Positions 36,579 to 53,408 of a stretch of 64,000 bases of DNA are shown one piece after another. Below the pieces are notes generated by a model. The model did no database searches and had not been told where the DNA came from. It saw only the letters and a program-made list of their open reading frames with translations. Both the position numbers and the translations under genes were made by a program. Positions within the stretch are counted from its first letter, which is position 1; each line of letters starts with the position of its first letter. Origin of the DNA: Rhabditoides inermis (lineage: Eukaryota > Nematoda > Chromadorea > Rhabditida > Rhabditidae). The stretch covers positions 313,024 to 377,023 of the forward strand of contig CAWZYM010000017.1 in assembly GCA_963966185.1 (NCBI GenBank), read 5' to 3'.

Positions 36579-36999
36579 CACTCGTCTGACCTTGCTGAGG
36601 AGGAGCGCAGTCCACGTCTTCTTCACTCCGATATCGTCGAGTGTCTTGAGGAGCATCGACAGCGTCTTGCCCGAGTCCACGATATCCTCCACCACCTGAA
36701 AACATTCACTCTTCATCAATGCGATTTTCAATATCGACATCAACAACTGAACAGCGAGACACACGGCCCGAATAATGACATCACGATGTAGCAGCAATGA
36801 ATTGAGACTACACTGGTAGATGAACCATGATCATTTCCACTCCACTCACCATCACATTCTTTCCCTTGAGCTCGTCGAGATTTCCGAGTCCGATGATCTC
36901 GATGTGGCCGGTGGAAGACTGGTCCTCGTACGACTTGCACCGGATGAAATCAACCTGAAACAAACCTCTAGTGCTTCCCCCTCTCACTTTCCTCTTTTC

Positions 37000-37032
<33 letters not shown>

Positions 37033-37242
37033 CCCCCCCTACCTGCATCGGGTGGTTGCAGGAGGAACGCGCGCTCGCCAGCTCATCTACCTAAAAAAGA
37101 CGTTGTCAGAATCCACAGATAACAAGAAAAACTAACCAACGCAGTGAAGAACTTGTAGCTTCCCTTGAGAACACAGAGGAGAGAGATGGGCTCGTCCCCA
37201 ACCACCTCGTGGATATCCTGAAGAGAAGGAGGTTGAGAGGAG

Positions 37243-37285
<43 letters not shown>

Positions 37286-37476
37286 GCACCTTGGCGAGTC
37301 GCCTCACTCTGTCCTTGATGATGCCCTCGGGAATGATGACTGCCGACAGATCGCTTCCGTAGCACCGCGGAATATCGAACGCGGTCGTTGGCAACTGATG
37401 TCAGGATGGAAGTAGAATAAAGGAAGGCGACACTCACCTCAAAGTTATCTGGAATCACGCACTCTGCCTTCGCCAT
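36356..37476 (-). CDS. hprt-1: Hypoxanthine-guanine phosphoribosyltransferase
   Basis: Purine salvage: converts hypoxanthine or guanine plus PRPP to IMP or GMP in the cytosol. Seven exons give 214 residues, close to human HPRT1 (218). Visible landmarks are [12 protein letters not shown] (loop I), [13 protein letters not shown] (the Ser-Tyr of flexible loop II), the PRPP-binding [11 protein letters not shown], and the purine-site region [22 protein letters not shown]. Start at [16 protein letters not shown] lies 6 bp upstream (37484), a probable spliced-leader acceptor. Three of its introns contain GA/CT tracts. RIOK2 lies 753 bp upstream on the same strand; as I recall, hprt-1 and riok-2 are also close neighbours in C. 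elegans (cosmid Y105E8B). Confidence 0.96.
36537..36575. repeat. (GA)n microsatellite in an hprt intron
   Basis: Pure GA of about 38 bp in the intron between the last two HPRT exons; pyrimidine-rich in the gene's orientation. Confidence 0.95.
37005..37040. repeat. (CT)n tract plus C8 in an hprt intron
   Basis: CT run of about 26 bp ending in CCCCCCCC. It is purine-rich in the orientation of HPRT, unlike the other tracts of this gene. Confidence 0.9.
37247..37284. repeat. (GA)n microsatellite in an hprt intron
   Basis: Pure GA run of about 38 bp. Confidence 0.95.
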
Positions 37477-37484
37477 ACTCGTCT

Positions 37485-38229
37485 GAAAACAAGACAAAAA
37501 TGAGACGAAACAGAATAAACGACCACATGCAATCTAATCAAGCGTACAGTGCCATCTGAATCAATCGCCGTCTGCGCCCGCCCCTTCAATTCGCTGTCCG
37601 TCGTTGCCCTGACCCCTCTCTCTCTCTCTCTTCTATCACTATCACACAACACACTGCATTCGATCTTCTTGTCAGCGACACACAAGTGCAATTCCATGCG
37701 CGTTCCGCAAAAACCACAGTCACTTTTCTCATATCCTTCTTACACGGTATCAATTCTTGCTATCAAACTAAACTATAATACCTTTCTCGCAGCCATCTCC
37801 ACTTTCACTCTGATCAACGACCCTGCAAATAGTCAAGAGTGAAAACCTATCAGAAACGTTGAAATTGAAAATAAACCATTCCGGAAATGACGGATTCAAT
37901 AACAAAATGACTCCAAAACATTCACATTCAAAACGTGTGAGCAGGGATTACTTTTTATCTGGTCAGTGTTCGCGTGTCACACTTCAACGATTACAAGAAG
38001 ATAAACAGATGAATGACAGCGTATTCCACTGAGAGCTGATACAAAGGAAAGGACAGACAGAGTCCCTACCTCTCTATCTATCAACTAATCAGAGATAATT
38101 GAAACAGATAACATTCATAAACTCTCGTAACGATTCAAAAACCACGACAAAACATCAACAGACATAACAAACAATGAGTCAACAAAACAATTGAAATAAT
38201 AAAAAGTGCAGACATAGGCACAATAGAAG
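37485..38229. other. Gap between RIOK2 and HPRT
   Basis: About 745 bp, both flanking genes on the minus strand. Contains a short CT run near 37618; no gene or RNA supported. Confidence 0.5.
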
Positions 38230-40761
<2,532 letters not shown>

Positions 40762-41502
40762 GTTGAAGGAGGCTGTAAACAATAGCTTCATGCATTTTTT
40801 AAATCAAATGTACTACAAATATTATATTGGAACTCTTGGAAGAGTGACCGATACAAAATAGTGTTAAACATACAATGTTGAAGGTTATAAGATGTTTATT
40901 TGTGAAAACATGTGCACACAAGCATTGAGCCAATGAAGGCGAAATAGTACAACCAAACACAAGCAAGCAACTGACAAATCATCAATATATTATAAATATG
41001 GAATCTCTCAATAACTTGCCGAGATGACTATTTTACAGATACAATCATTCTATCTACTCCAAATGATCACGCCATATCAGAAAAGAATCGATAAATATTC
41101 TAGCAATATAGACAAAGCAAGTAAGAGCAAAGTAATCCAATCCAACAACATTCTCCTAAAATGCCAGGTGTAGACGTGGGTGAAGCATAAACAGAATTCA
41201 ATATCATATATTGAAATAAATCACATTCGGTAGAGTCACGAAAAACGTCGAAGAAATAGAAATCGTGATCAATCAATGATACTCTAACTCTTACTCTGAC
41301 AAAGTACTCTGACAAATTCTTTGGATTGAAAAACGGGGTTACATATATACCAAATGACAACGTACACATATAGTCGAATGCAGGCTCAGCCCGGGGGAAG
41401 GCATGGGATAAGCGATTGCTGAGGATGTGACTGGAAAGGATGGGGCCGAAAGACCATGTGACCAACCATACACGTGCAAGCAAGGCGACTGCTGTCCATT
41501 TC
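40762..41502. other. Gap between the SPOP-like gene and RIOK2
   Basis: About 740 bp, AT-rich, both genes on the minus strand; nothing recognisable. Confidence 0.5.
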
Positions 41503-43247
41503 TCAAATGCGACTTCTTTTCAACGGCGGAGACGAGTGTTCCTGGCTCACCACATTTTCAAGCACCTAAATGGGGTTTTAAACACTTCAATTGTATTATT
41601 AAAAATCCCTGTCTACCTGATTGAGCAGCTTCGGAGACTTGTCTCGTAACGCAGCCCACGACTCCGACTTCAGCACAGCATGTTTGTTCTGACACACCTA
41701 CAGACATTGGAATTGGTCACTTTATGTGTGCTTTAAACACTTACAATTTCTATGCAGTGCTGCATGAGAAAGTGCGCTTGGTGGAAGTCGGCAAGCTGAA
41801 TGTGCTCACACACATTCGACTTCTCAGTTCTGTAATATAGCATAACCATGACTACATTAGAAAATACACACAGAGATAAAACATACTTGTTTATGATCGC
41901 TTGCTCGCACATCGTCTTCAAAGCGCTGATGTCGTATTTCTCCGCAATAATCATGGTCTGAAAAATTGAACATATACATAATGATAAACTTTGAAAGAAA
42001 ACGGACATCAATAGCATCATCAGGATGTATCTCGCTGTCAATGCGTCCTCCGTACATGAACTGCAACATGAGCTGCACACTTCGTTCACTGTGTTCGTCC
42101 ATCACAACGCGACCCTCCTATAAACCAAACGAGATTATAATCGAAAACATCGCAGTTCTTTTAATACTAACCTTATGTTCCTGTGTATGTTCATGGGTGA
42201 ACATTGCCCTGAAGACAGCAGAATGTGCCATCAACTTGTACCTATGTGCGTTCAACGTCACGCCTTCCGCAGTCAACAGCTCACAATCAGATCCATCTCC
42301 AGAATTCAGCAGAGCAAGCTCTGAAATGTACTTAATTCATATATAAGGAAACAGTAACTACCATTATCAGCGTGGGTGGCGGAGACCTCGACCATGGGTG
42401 CAATAGGATTGTTGGTAACCTTCTTGCAAACCAGACGAGAAACATCCGGCATCAACTCGATCACACACGAAATCACCAAAGACTGATCGGAACGAATGCA
42501 GTTTGCCACCTAAAGCAAACATATTGTCACGTTTTGAAATAATATATCACAAACCTTCTGCTTGGGTATATTGCGAAGACCCCACGAGTGGCCACCCTTG
42601 GGAGGTTTCGCATGAAAGTCGCCAATGTTGACGTTGCTGAATCGAGGCTGGTCCGCATCATCCAGGAAGTAGAATCGGTACTCAGCTTTTACCAGAACCT
42701 TTAATACAATCAAGTTACGAGACTTGGATATAGATTGAACAACCTCTTTCATAGGTGTAGTAGCGCTCATCTTCAGAAAGAGACTGACGTGGTTCGCGTT
42801 CTCGTCTCGCTTACCACCGGGGTAGAGGCACAACTGCCAGCACGCATCAGGAGCTGCGGGATCACGGAATATGTTGCTGCGAAGACATGCTCCCGGACGC
42901 GCCAACTTCATAATTGTGGGGAAGCTGTTCACCTGAATGTCGCTATAAAAGCACGAACCACGAACATAAAACTATATTTATATACCGTCCATCTCTGCGT
43001 CAGAATAATCGGTTCGATCTCCGTTATGCATTCATTCTTCAGGCGTCCATTTGAAGTCGAAGGCTGCAGGAGTGAAGTGTTTGGGCTGCTGTCACGATCA
43101 ACTAAAAGAAAATAACGATTAAACTAATATAAACATGAAGCACTCACCACTGTCGTCCATCCAAATGTTTCTTGCCTGCCCGGGCATGTGTTGCATATTC
43201 TGCAACTGCATTTGTTGCATCAACCGTCGCGCAGCCGCATCATCCAT
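41503..43247 (-). CDS. MATH-BTB protein, SPOP-like Cullin-3 adaptor
   Basis: Likely substrate adaptor of a CUL-3 ubiquitin ligase. Eleven exons give 415 residues. The N-terminus is Gln/Met-rich (MDDAAARRLMQQMQ). A MATH domain spans about residues 60-205, with CWQLCLYPGGKRDENANHVSLFL and HSWGLRNIPKQ. The BTB domain is at about 240-330: DCELLTAEGVTLNAHRYKLMAHSAVFRAMF, then MLQFMYGGRIDS. A 3-box/BACK region follows (IAEKYDISALKTMCEQAIINK, LADFHQAHFLMQHCIEIV). The short last exon (41503-41565) ends HSSPPLKRSRI, a basic nuclear signal in the same place as the SPOP C-terminal NLS. Domain order and the NLS favour SPOP over the many nematode BATH proteins, but it is diverged. Confidence 0.9.
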
Positions 43248-43830
43248 TTTGACTACGTTGAACGATTAATTTAAGCAACACGGAAATTGGAATGTAAAAA
43301 AGACAAATTGATTCTCAAGTGATCACGAGATTCTTCTTTTGAGAATAAGAACCAGCTGTTTTCAATTCGAATATGCAGTTAAAAAAAGAAGTAACGCCTA
43401 TATACAATATAAAAGAAGTGGTTCAATTGAAAGCGCAAAACATTGAAAGATTTCAAGGTTCACAACAACATATGAAAATTCGTATAAATTTAATTTCATA
43501 GCATGAAAATGCGGGAACAATGAAAATGCACTGAACTTAAAGCAGCTGATTGGCAGGTTTTTCTATTTGGGACCAATTTAAAACATAAAATATTTCGTCA
43601 ACAAGTCATACGTAGCAAATTATTTTTGATTTCATGTTTTTATTTTTTTTATTTATTTTGGCAATATGTACTGAATGTTGTTTCGCACACACGCACCATC
43701 GCACAACTTGGATTCGCACGACACCACACCACGAACATCGCATCATCACTTTGTCAGTCAGTATTAACTGCAGCGGCGGGCGGCGGATCGGCTCACACCA
43801 TTTGCAACTGAATATACGAAAAAACCGCAG
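43248..43830. other. Intergenic, no recognised feature
   Basis: AT-rich sequence upstream of the SPOP-like gene; presumably contains its promoter. Confidence 0.5.
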
Positions 43831-43839
43831 TTACAAAGG

Positions 43840-43935
43840 CTCCATGGCTCAGTCGGTAGAGTGCGCAACCGCAACGCGGTAGGATGATGGCCGTGTGCGG
43901 ATGATGGCCGTATGGATGGAGGATGATGGCCGTGA
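43840..43935 (+). repeat. tRNA-like 5' half followed by GGATGATGGCCGT repeats
   Basis: GGCTCCATGGCTCAGTCGGTAGAGTGCGCAAC looks like the acceptor, D arm and start of the anticodon arm of a tRNA, with an A box. The rest is replaced by three spaced copies of GGATGATGGCCGT. No B box follows, so it is not a working tRNA. Confidence 0.6.
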
Positions 43936-44189
43936 TCCCATGTGCGCCCGATTTTTTTCCTTTTTTGTTTTACTTATTCTTTTGGTTTTTACAATCACAC
44001 ATATAATAAGCTCGCACTTAGCTCAGGATTTTTCGTTGAAAACATTTTTAATCGTTGTCTAACCACCCTAATGTCTCTCGTCAAAAGAGTGGAACTCATT
44101 TGCGGGCCCACTATAGCCAAGAAGTGGAAAATATTAGCGTTTAACACATGTTTTGAAGTTTTTTTTTCAATGACTACGACAATGACTTT

Positions 44190-44515
44190 CAATGACAATG
44201 ACTTTCAATCTAGATCTCCTTGAGATTGTAAATGTACTCGAAATCAAAATTTCCGTGGCATCTTTATGAGAGACAAAGAAAAAAGAAGTAGGAATTATAA
44301 ATTTAGATTCTTCTGAAGGCCGGGGAACTCATTGGGTCTGTTATTCCAAGAACAATAAAAAATATGTATTACTTTGATTCCTTCGGATTAGATCCACCAC
44401 TAGAGCTTCAAGAGTATCTCAAGAGTAGAAATAAGAAAGATAAAATAGAGCTTTCAAAATTCCAAGTTCAAGAATTTGGAACACATCATTGTGGTTATTA
44501 TCATACAATTTAAGA
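44190..44515 (+). pseudogene. Relic of a Polinton/Maverick adenovirus-type cysteine protease
   Basis: Translation in shifting frames gives the conserved pattern of the Polinton protease: an N-terminal block with DLLEIVNVL and GIFMRD, then IINLDSSEGRGTHW (catalytic His), FDSFG (catalytic Asp region) and near the end CGYY (catalytic Cys). Spacing between these motifs fits the adenain-like C48-related family used in capsid maturation. At least two frame breaks (near 44255 and 44375) and a stop after the Cys motif make it non-functional. No polymerase, integrase or capsid gene is visible nearby, so this is a fragment of a large virus-like transposon. Confidence 0.8.
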
Positions 44516-44583
44516 GCTGGTGTACTTTTTTATCAGTCAATCATTCATCTAGAATCATTAAAATTGAACTTAATGATTATGCG

Positions 44584-44808
44584 TAAAGTTCCCGCCAATT
44601 CTCCAGTTCAAATCGCCCCGCACCATTCGTGCGCAATGGCGATTTTTCACCGTTCGCGCGCAAGCAACGTAATTTGGAATACACGAAAACAATCCTTGTT
44701 CGATGCTTTAGTCATCAAACATGATTCAGATCTCGTAAATTGTTTGCCACAACGTATACAGCGTGCTTGCGCACAAATCGTGCTCATGGAGAATTGGAGA
44801 GGACTTTA
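44584..44808 (+). mobile_element. TIR element (MITE), relative of the glh-intron copy
   Basis: The left end TAAAGTTCCCGCCAATTCTCC and the right end GGAGAATTGGAGAGGACTTTA are imperfect inverted repeats of 21 bp, bordered by TA. The interior aligns with the complement of 4535-4734, including GCACCATTCG-GCGC and GGAATACAC blocks. It begins 69 bp after the protease relic. Confidence 0.75.
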
Positions 44809-45344
44809 TTGCCATAAATTCCTTAAACTCCAGTATTCGCCTTACTTTATATACATGCTATAGTGAAAATCGAATTTCAAAAAAGGTGGCTTTCAGAATG
44901 GAGTCACACAATGGGTTTTTGCGCCATAGAAATGAACAGGACTTTACAAGCAATAACAATATACGAAATATAATTAAACAAAACTTTATTCCATAGATGC
45001 AGACAATTAAATTCAAAAAGAACGCACAACTGTGTTCAAATAGTAGTAAATAATAAACATGATCATAATTAATGGTTGGGAAAGGGGCGCGGCGCGTGTG
45101 GTGGTGGCTCAATACAATGAGAGAGTGAGAGAAAGGACTAGAGCGTTTATACACTAGGTGAGGGACGGGGGTTCGCAACGCGCCACCAACAATAAATTAC
45201 CATAAACAATCATAATCGTCCAAGATCATCGTGACGCGGTGCGTGGTGTGGTTGTGGTGGATGGAGCATTCAACACATAGTCGTGTGGCGATAGGAAAGG
45301 GCGACGGAGGTCGCATCGAGGCCTAGCGGGCGCATGCGACGCGC

Positions 45345-47748
<2,404 letters not shown>

Positions 47749-48163
47749 GGCTGGTTGTGTGGGGCGGTAGCCACTAGCGGCTTCCGATTTTCAGCTACTA
47801 TTCGATACACGCAGACACACACGGGGGCTTCCGCAGCGCCCGCCTGGAATAAAAACGAGGCATGAATAATCCGGGGGCGCCAATAATCGATTCGGATCGA
47901 ACAGGGTGTGTGAGGAAATGTGATTGCACCTGTGATATTCGGTCGCCCTCGCAGTCGCACTCCGTGTGAATGGCAGGGGACGGGGACAGCACAGAGAGGA
48001 ACGGCCCGCGTCGCGCTACTAGGCCCCGCTCTGCAACGTACGCATAGAGCACACCTACACAAACGATACACGCGAGAGATCATAGAAAATATGTCGCACA
48101 ACGAGAACACCTCAATTAGGCAGAGAGGAGTCGGCTGCGTATGTGTGTCTCGCCACTCGACGC

Positions 48164-48167
<4 letters not shown>

Positions 48168-48194
<27 letters not shown>
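48168..48194. repeat. (CT)n microsatellite
   Basis: CT run of about 26 bp upstream of goa-1. Confidence 0.95.
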
Positions 48195-48196
<2 letters not shown>

Positions 48197-48485
48197 GTCT
48201 CTTCCTATCCCACCCTCGACCCTCCACTCGCCGCTGCTGCCGCCACCACACACGAAAAACGCGAAACGAGTTAAAGACGAGTAGAAAAGCGGGAAGGAGG
48301 AGAATGGGTGCGGGACTTGCGTGCACAGACAACATCTGCGTTCTCACACAACTATTGCCAGACAATCCACCCTCATTCCTCATATAAATATAACAAAACG
48401 ACACCGAAACTATATTTTGATGCTGCACGCAGTCACCGAAATAATGACACTGGCGTAATTCATTCGATGTAGAAGGAGCTGTGAT

Positions 48486-48549
<64 letters not shown>
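48486..48549. repeat. (GA)n microsatellite
   Basis: GA run of about 62 bp with one A interruption. Confidence 0.95.
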
Positions 48550-48552
<3 letters not shown>

Positions 48553-50178
48553 CATGCCTACAAAACTGGTATGAAAAGAAAAGTATGTGATGCGGAATAT
48601 CATAATGAATACGTAAATTAGAATAACACAAAGAATCGATTTCGAAAAGCCATAATCAAATCAATAGTCTTATCACGAAGCGCATCGGAACAGCCCACGT
48701 AGCAAGGAGATACCGAAGCAGAAGAAGAAGATATACGGAGGACACATGCCCATAAATAAACCGACACTCGAGGGGTCGAAAAAGCAATAGAGACAACTGC
48801 ATCGGAGGAGGGCGAGGAATAGCGAGAGCCGTGTTCCGCTCCCTCTTTCTCTTTCTCTATTCGAGGCATCGCATATCCGCGGATGGAGCGGGATGGCTAT
48901 ATGACTACGCCTCCCTTCCTCCTCTGCCCCTCCATTCTCTCTCTCTCCTCGCCACACCGTATCGATCTCCCCCACCAGCTGCCCCCTTCACCCACCACCA
49001 ACAAGCTTCAATCACCCCTCACGGTTGGCATTTTCACGTACAAGCGATTACTATCACCGTGAAACAGTGATAGATGAATGATTTCATAGGGGATGGAAGA
49101 AGCGCAGACGGTATGTGGACGAGAGTGTGCGTGGGAGCGGGCACGGATGTGTGGTGCGTACCTGTGTGCCGCACACACACACACACACACATCTCAACCC
49201 ATCCTCTCACCCTCGCCAACCACTTTGCTTGTTTGCTGCTGTTGTCCGATCGAGCGAACGTCGCTCAAATCTCAAAATGCAACCGAACGGAGGAAGAAAA
49301 GGATGCAACATCAAAACATCTCAATCCGATACACGACGACACACGGTTCGCTTGAGGAATCACTGAGTAAACAACAATGATCAAAGTGAGAGTAATCGAG
49401 ATAGTACGTTGCGATACGAAGAGCGTTAGAGCAGAGAGATACAGTCACATCATATTCATACCCAATCGAATAATTACTACCACTAAAAGAATATACGGAT
49501 AAGAGAAAAAATATGTAGATTCTAAACAAATTAAGCTTTTTAGATTCTAATACGATTATCTACTATTATTTCTCGGAATGAGATCAAAACGCAAATGCTC
49601 TGCTGGTGACAGATAATAGTAAACCGGCGCGTGATTGGCAGCTTCTTATCGCTTGGAAGATTAGAAGATCACGGCAAAACATTGGAATAATATGCGAATA
49701 GAATGTTTGTGGGGTGTTTGTGGGAGGGGAGAGGAGAGGAGAAGGGAGAGGAGCAGAGAATGTGAGGGTGTATGCGAGGCGAGGCGAGGCAGCCAGCCTC
49801 TGCTGCCGTCGTCGCAACGGGGCAACGATAATGAGAGACAGCGCGCGCGACACGCAGTGAGTGCGGCGAGAGAGCGCTCTCACTGCGGAGTGAGCACACG
49901 AGAGAGAGCGCGTGCGAGAGAGCGCGCAGACGCGGAGCGCGCCAGATGCGTCGCTGCACGGCCAGCAGTCGCTGCGCCTCCAAGCCTATCGATTCCGCTC
50001 CTCCTCTGCGTCTCTAGCCTTCTCCCACTCACCCCTCACCCCTCCTCCCTCTCACACACACCGCGTATATGCAAATTCGCGCACCACACAATCTAATTGC
50101 CAACCGCCTCGTGCTTGCGTGGCTGTCTGGCCTGAGGAGGGGCATCGATTAATTGCTGGGATATGACGTGGGACCACC

Positions 50179-50179
<1 letters not shown>

Positions 50180-50213
<34 letters not shown>
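50180..50213. repeat. (GA)n microsatellite
   Basis: GA run of about 33 bp. Confidence 0.95.
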
Positions 50214-50217
<4 letters not shown>

Positions 50218-51438
50218 CCAGAATAGTTACAAGCACGAAAGACGATAGCCGCACGTCCACGTACATTCTCACCGCGCCATAAAAGATGAAGGGGGAAAAC
50301 GGGTGGTGTGCGAGAGAGGGGGAAACACAAAAGGCAACCGAGATGGCAACCCACGGCGACGATAGAGAGACAGCATCCACGGCGGGCAATTAGTCACCAC
50401 AACACACATGAAACACGACGGCCAAAACACCTGAGCACACATACACACACAGCCAATCATGCACCAACGCGCCGCACAACGACAGACACGTCATCGAGTT
50501 GACGTCTACAGACAGACACAAATATAGGATAACGAGTACACGGTGGTTGCGAGCTACTCGGGGCGAGCGGAGCAGTGGAGCAGGCAGCGAGAGAGAGAGA
50601 GAGGGCTATCGATCGGGGGGAGAGGAGGCAGGGCAGGGCAGAGCGGCAGCCGCCCCTACGGAAGAGAGAGAGAGAGAGGGGAGAGGGAGGAAGGGGAGAG
50701 GGAGCAGTGCAGCAGGCCATCGAGCCATCCGCGCACCGAGACGCTGCTATAGCGACGCCCCCCGCCATTCAGCCGATTCCGCGCGGGGCGAGGGGGCACG
50801 GTATGCGAGAGAGAGGGACAAGGAGAGGGCGCGCCCCCCGGACACTCACCCCCACACCACACCACACAGCGAAACAACACAATACACTCACTTTCATATC
50901 CCCTATATGGTCCCTATTCACATCTCTCTTTTACCATCCAATTGTACTACGGTAGCGCGCCCTCCCTCCCTCCCTCTCTCCATCTCTACAGAGGCACATA
51001 GGAGAAACGGGCAATCAACTGGGATAAGGGAGAGGGGAAAGGTGGAGAGGCGAAGAGACACAGAGAGAGGGAGGGAGAGAGAGACGTGGCTATCCGGAAC
51101 CTCTCTCTCCCATATTCGGAATACACGGCTCGAATATGTTGTGGTGGTGTGGTGGCTTGAAGGAAGCCAAAAAGCGAGTGGTAACACATATAAAGAAGAA
51201 ACGAATATTTTTCCTTGGTTTCGTGTGTTATTTTCACAATTCTAGTCAACATACGATATAAAGTTTTTTACCCAAAGAGAAGAAGGAGACCGGGAAAGAG
51301 AAGGAAAAAAGAAGGAGGAAAGAGAAAGAGAGCGCGCGACAATGTGGTGATTCTTTCGTTCCGCTTTCTGCCGTCATTCGCACATCGTCGCTTCTCCTGC
51401 GACTCTTCGTCGTCGTCAAATTCAATAACCCTTTCCGC

Positions 51439-51439
<1 letters not shown>

Positions 51440-51469
<30 letters not shown>

Positions 51470-51478
51470 TCTCCCTCT
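51440..51478. repeat. (CT)n microsatellite
   Basis: CT run followed by CTCCCTCTCC. Confidence 0.9.
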
Positions 51479-52153
51479 GAGAGCCCTTCGAAAGAGAGAC
51501 ATCACGTCATCTCCTGTCCTGTGGGAGATTGTTAGTGATGAGGACTATAGACGACTGTACGAATATATCATTCAAATTAACTGATTGTGCGAATTGTTGA
51601 TTTTCTGAGTACCTTTGAGACTACGGTGCAAACAGCAGGTACATAATTGCTAACAAAAAGGTTACAAAAGAATGAGATAAACCATATATGTTTTTTATAA
51701 CTTTTCTGTACAAGATGAAATGATATGCCATGATGTGATAATATGTCGTTGATCAGCAATAAAGCAATAATGAATGAACATGTGATTCACGATTCACGTA
51801 ACATGGCCAAATACAAAATATATCATTCATAACTATTATCATTAAATTTAAGTTCAGTGGATATGAATAGTCAATAGTATATAGAAAAGTGAGATATTCA
51901 TAAATAAATGTGAACATTGAAACATGCAGACGGTTCCGAATGATCGAATAGTGCGCACAGGATAGCAAGTGAGAACAAAAGAGAAAGAGAGTGAGGGATG
52001 GGGAGTGAGGGGGAAGGGAGAGGGGGAGGAAAGAGACCGAGAAAGAGAAGAGAAGAGAGAGAGAGACGATCTAAACATTTACACCACGCTCACTACTGTC
52101 TCCGAAACCATATACTGTGGATCAATGTGAAATGGGAGGCACTCAGAATGTAT

Positions 52154-52158
52154 GCTAC

Positions 52159-52212
<54 letters not shown>
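52154..52212. repeat. (CT)n microsatellite
   Basis: CT run of about 58 bp, 140 bp before an opposite GA tract; together they could pair as a hairpin in RNA or single-stranded DNA. Confidence 0.95.
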
Positions 52213-52215
<3 letters not shown>

Positions 52216-52348
52216 CACTGTCAAATGGGCAGCGCGAAGGGAGAGGGAGAGAGGGGCCAGCTCAATCCAACACCTCTCGACTAATTCCAATAGAATCTCG
52301 CTGCAATTACGGCAATGTGCGTCACATAACCCTGAAATGGCGTACACG

Positions 52349-52367
52349 GAGAGAGAGAGAGAGAGAG

Positions 52368-52410
<43 letters not shown>
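52349..52410. repeat. (GA)n microsatellite
   Basis: GA run of about 60 bp interrupted by GGGAAA. Confidence 0.95.
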
Positions 52411-52413
<3 letters not shown>

Positions 52414-52458
52414 AACGGGCCGAGAGAGAAACAACAGGGCCCGCCTCAGTGGCCAGTG

Positions 52459-52473
52459 CCCCCCCCCCCCCCC
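52459..52473. repeat. C15 homopolymer
   Basis: Fifteen consecutive C. Similar G runs occur at about 7549-7560 and 15041-15054; their exact lengths may suffer from sequencing error. Confidence 0.85.
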
Positions 52474-53408
52474 TTGCCGGAACATCCGGAGTCAGCCATG
52501 TCACCCCTCGCTTTCCGGACGCACTCACTACACATCGGCTTCCGGGTTTTTACGGCTTCCAGGCTGAACGTCGAATCGTGGATGTCGGGAATGGCTAAGC
52601 GGACAATGGGAGTGGAAGGAGGAGGGAGAGGAGGAGGGGATGATGGGTTGTATACGCAGTCCTCACATGATCGTCCCTCGAAAAAAAACGTGTTTCATCG
52701 AGGTGTTATGTGGGAAATGGTGAGGAGAATCGCGACCGGTTCACTACTGCCGAGTTGGCATGTTCAAATCGAGTGAAACGACAAAGAGATCACCTGAAAC
52801 TGTTTTGTTCCACGCAACAATATTGCTTTCAGTACGATTCGTCAGTCTCAATTATCAACACCCGAAAAGCTGTGGATTGCTGTGTGATAAAATGATTATA
52901 AATGCGGTCGCCATTGCGCCACGTTGCTTATCACCTCTCTCCATCCATATTTGAAACTGTTCAGTCGGTTCCGGATCATGCGATCGATACTCCTTGCCTT
53001 TCCGTCTGATACTGTTAGGCTACGTCACATTGAATGCGAATGCACACAAAAGCGAGCATAGATTGTGTGCCAACAATGCTCTCTCTCTCGCAACCCCCCC
53101 CCCCTCTCCCGCACTGCAATTGATCCGATCGCTCCCTTTTATTCATTAATTATGATTACCACGTTTGTGTACTTTATTCAACGCGCATTGTGATATGATT
53201 TCCGTGCGGGACACATTACCAGCCATCTCGAGATCATTTCGGCATTTCTCGTTGCAATTATAAGATACAAGAACGTTTCACCGATTGTCCGGAGTGTGGA
53301 AAATGAGTTATGAGTATCTTCATTTATGCAGCCAAATGCATAAATCCCCCTACCTATCCCGTGAATAAAACTAATCAAAAGTGTTCAGATTGATTGGTTC
53401 GTTTCAGG

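Larger units (their letters stand above)
47749..53408. promoter_or_regulatory. 5.7-kb gene-free region upstream of goa-1 and the p24 gene
   Basis: The two flanking genes are divergent, so both promoters lie here, and the length suggests complex neuronal regulation of goa-1. Six long GA/CT tracts, several purine-rich patches (about 49715-49790, 50575-50715, 51280-51345) and C15 at 52459 dominate. Open frames here are low-complexity artefacts. I found no exon with family features, although untranslated 5' exons cannot be excluded. Confidence 0.5.

Noticed and set aside
43840..43880. Functional tRNA gene
   Set aside because: The 3' half with T arm and B box is missing.
44489..44863. 124-residue open frame overlapping the MITE
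   Set aside because: It combines the tail of the protease relic with the MITE sequence, in different frames; not a gene.
49692..50096. Arg/Glu-rich open frame MRIECLWGVCGRG
   Set aside because: Same reason: purine repeats keep the frame open.
50499..51245. 248-residue open frame rich in Arg, Glu and Ser
   Set aside because: Purine-rich low-complexity sequence with no domain, splice or conservation signal; a composition artefact.
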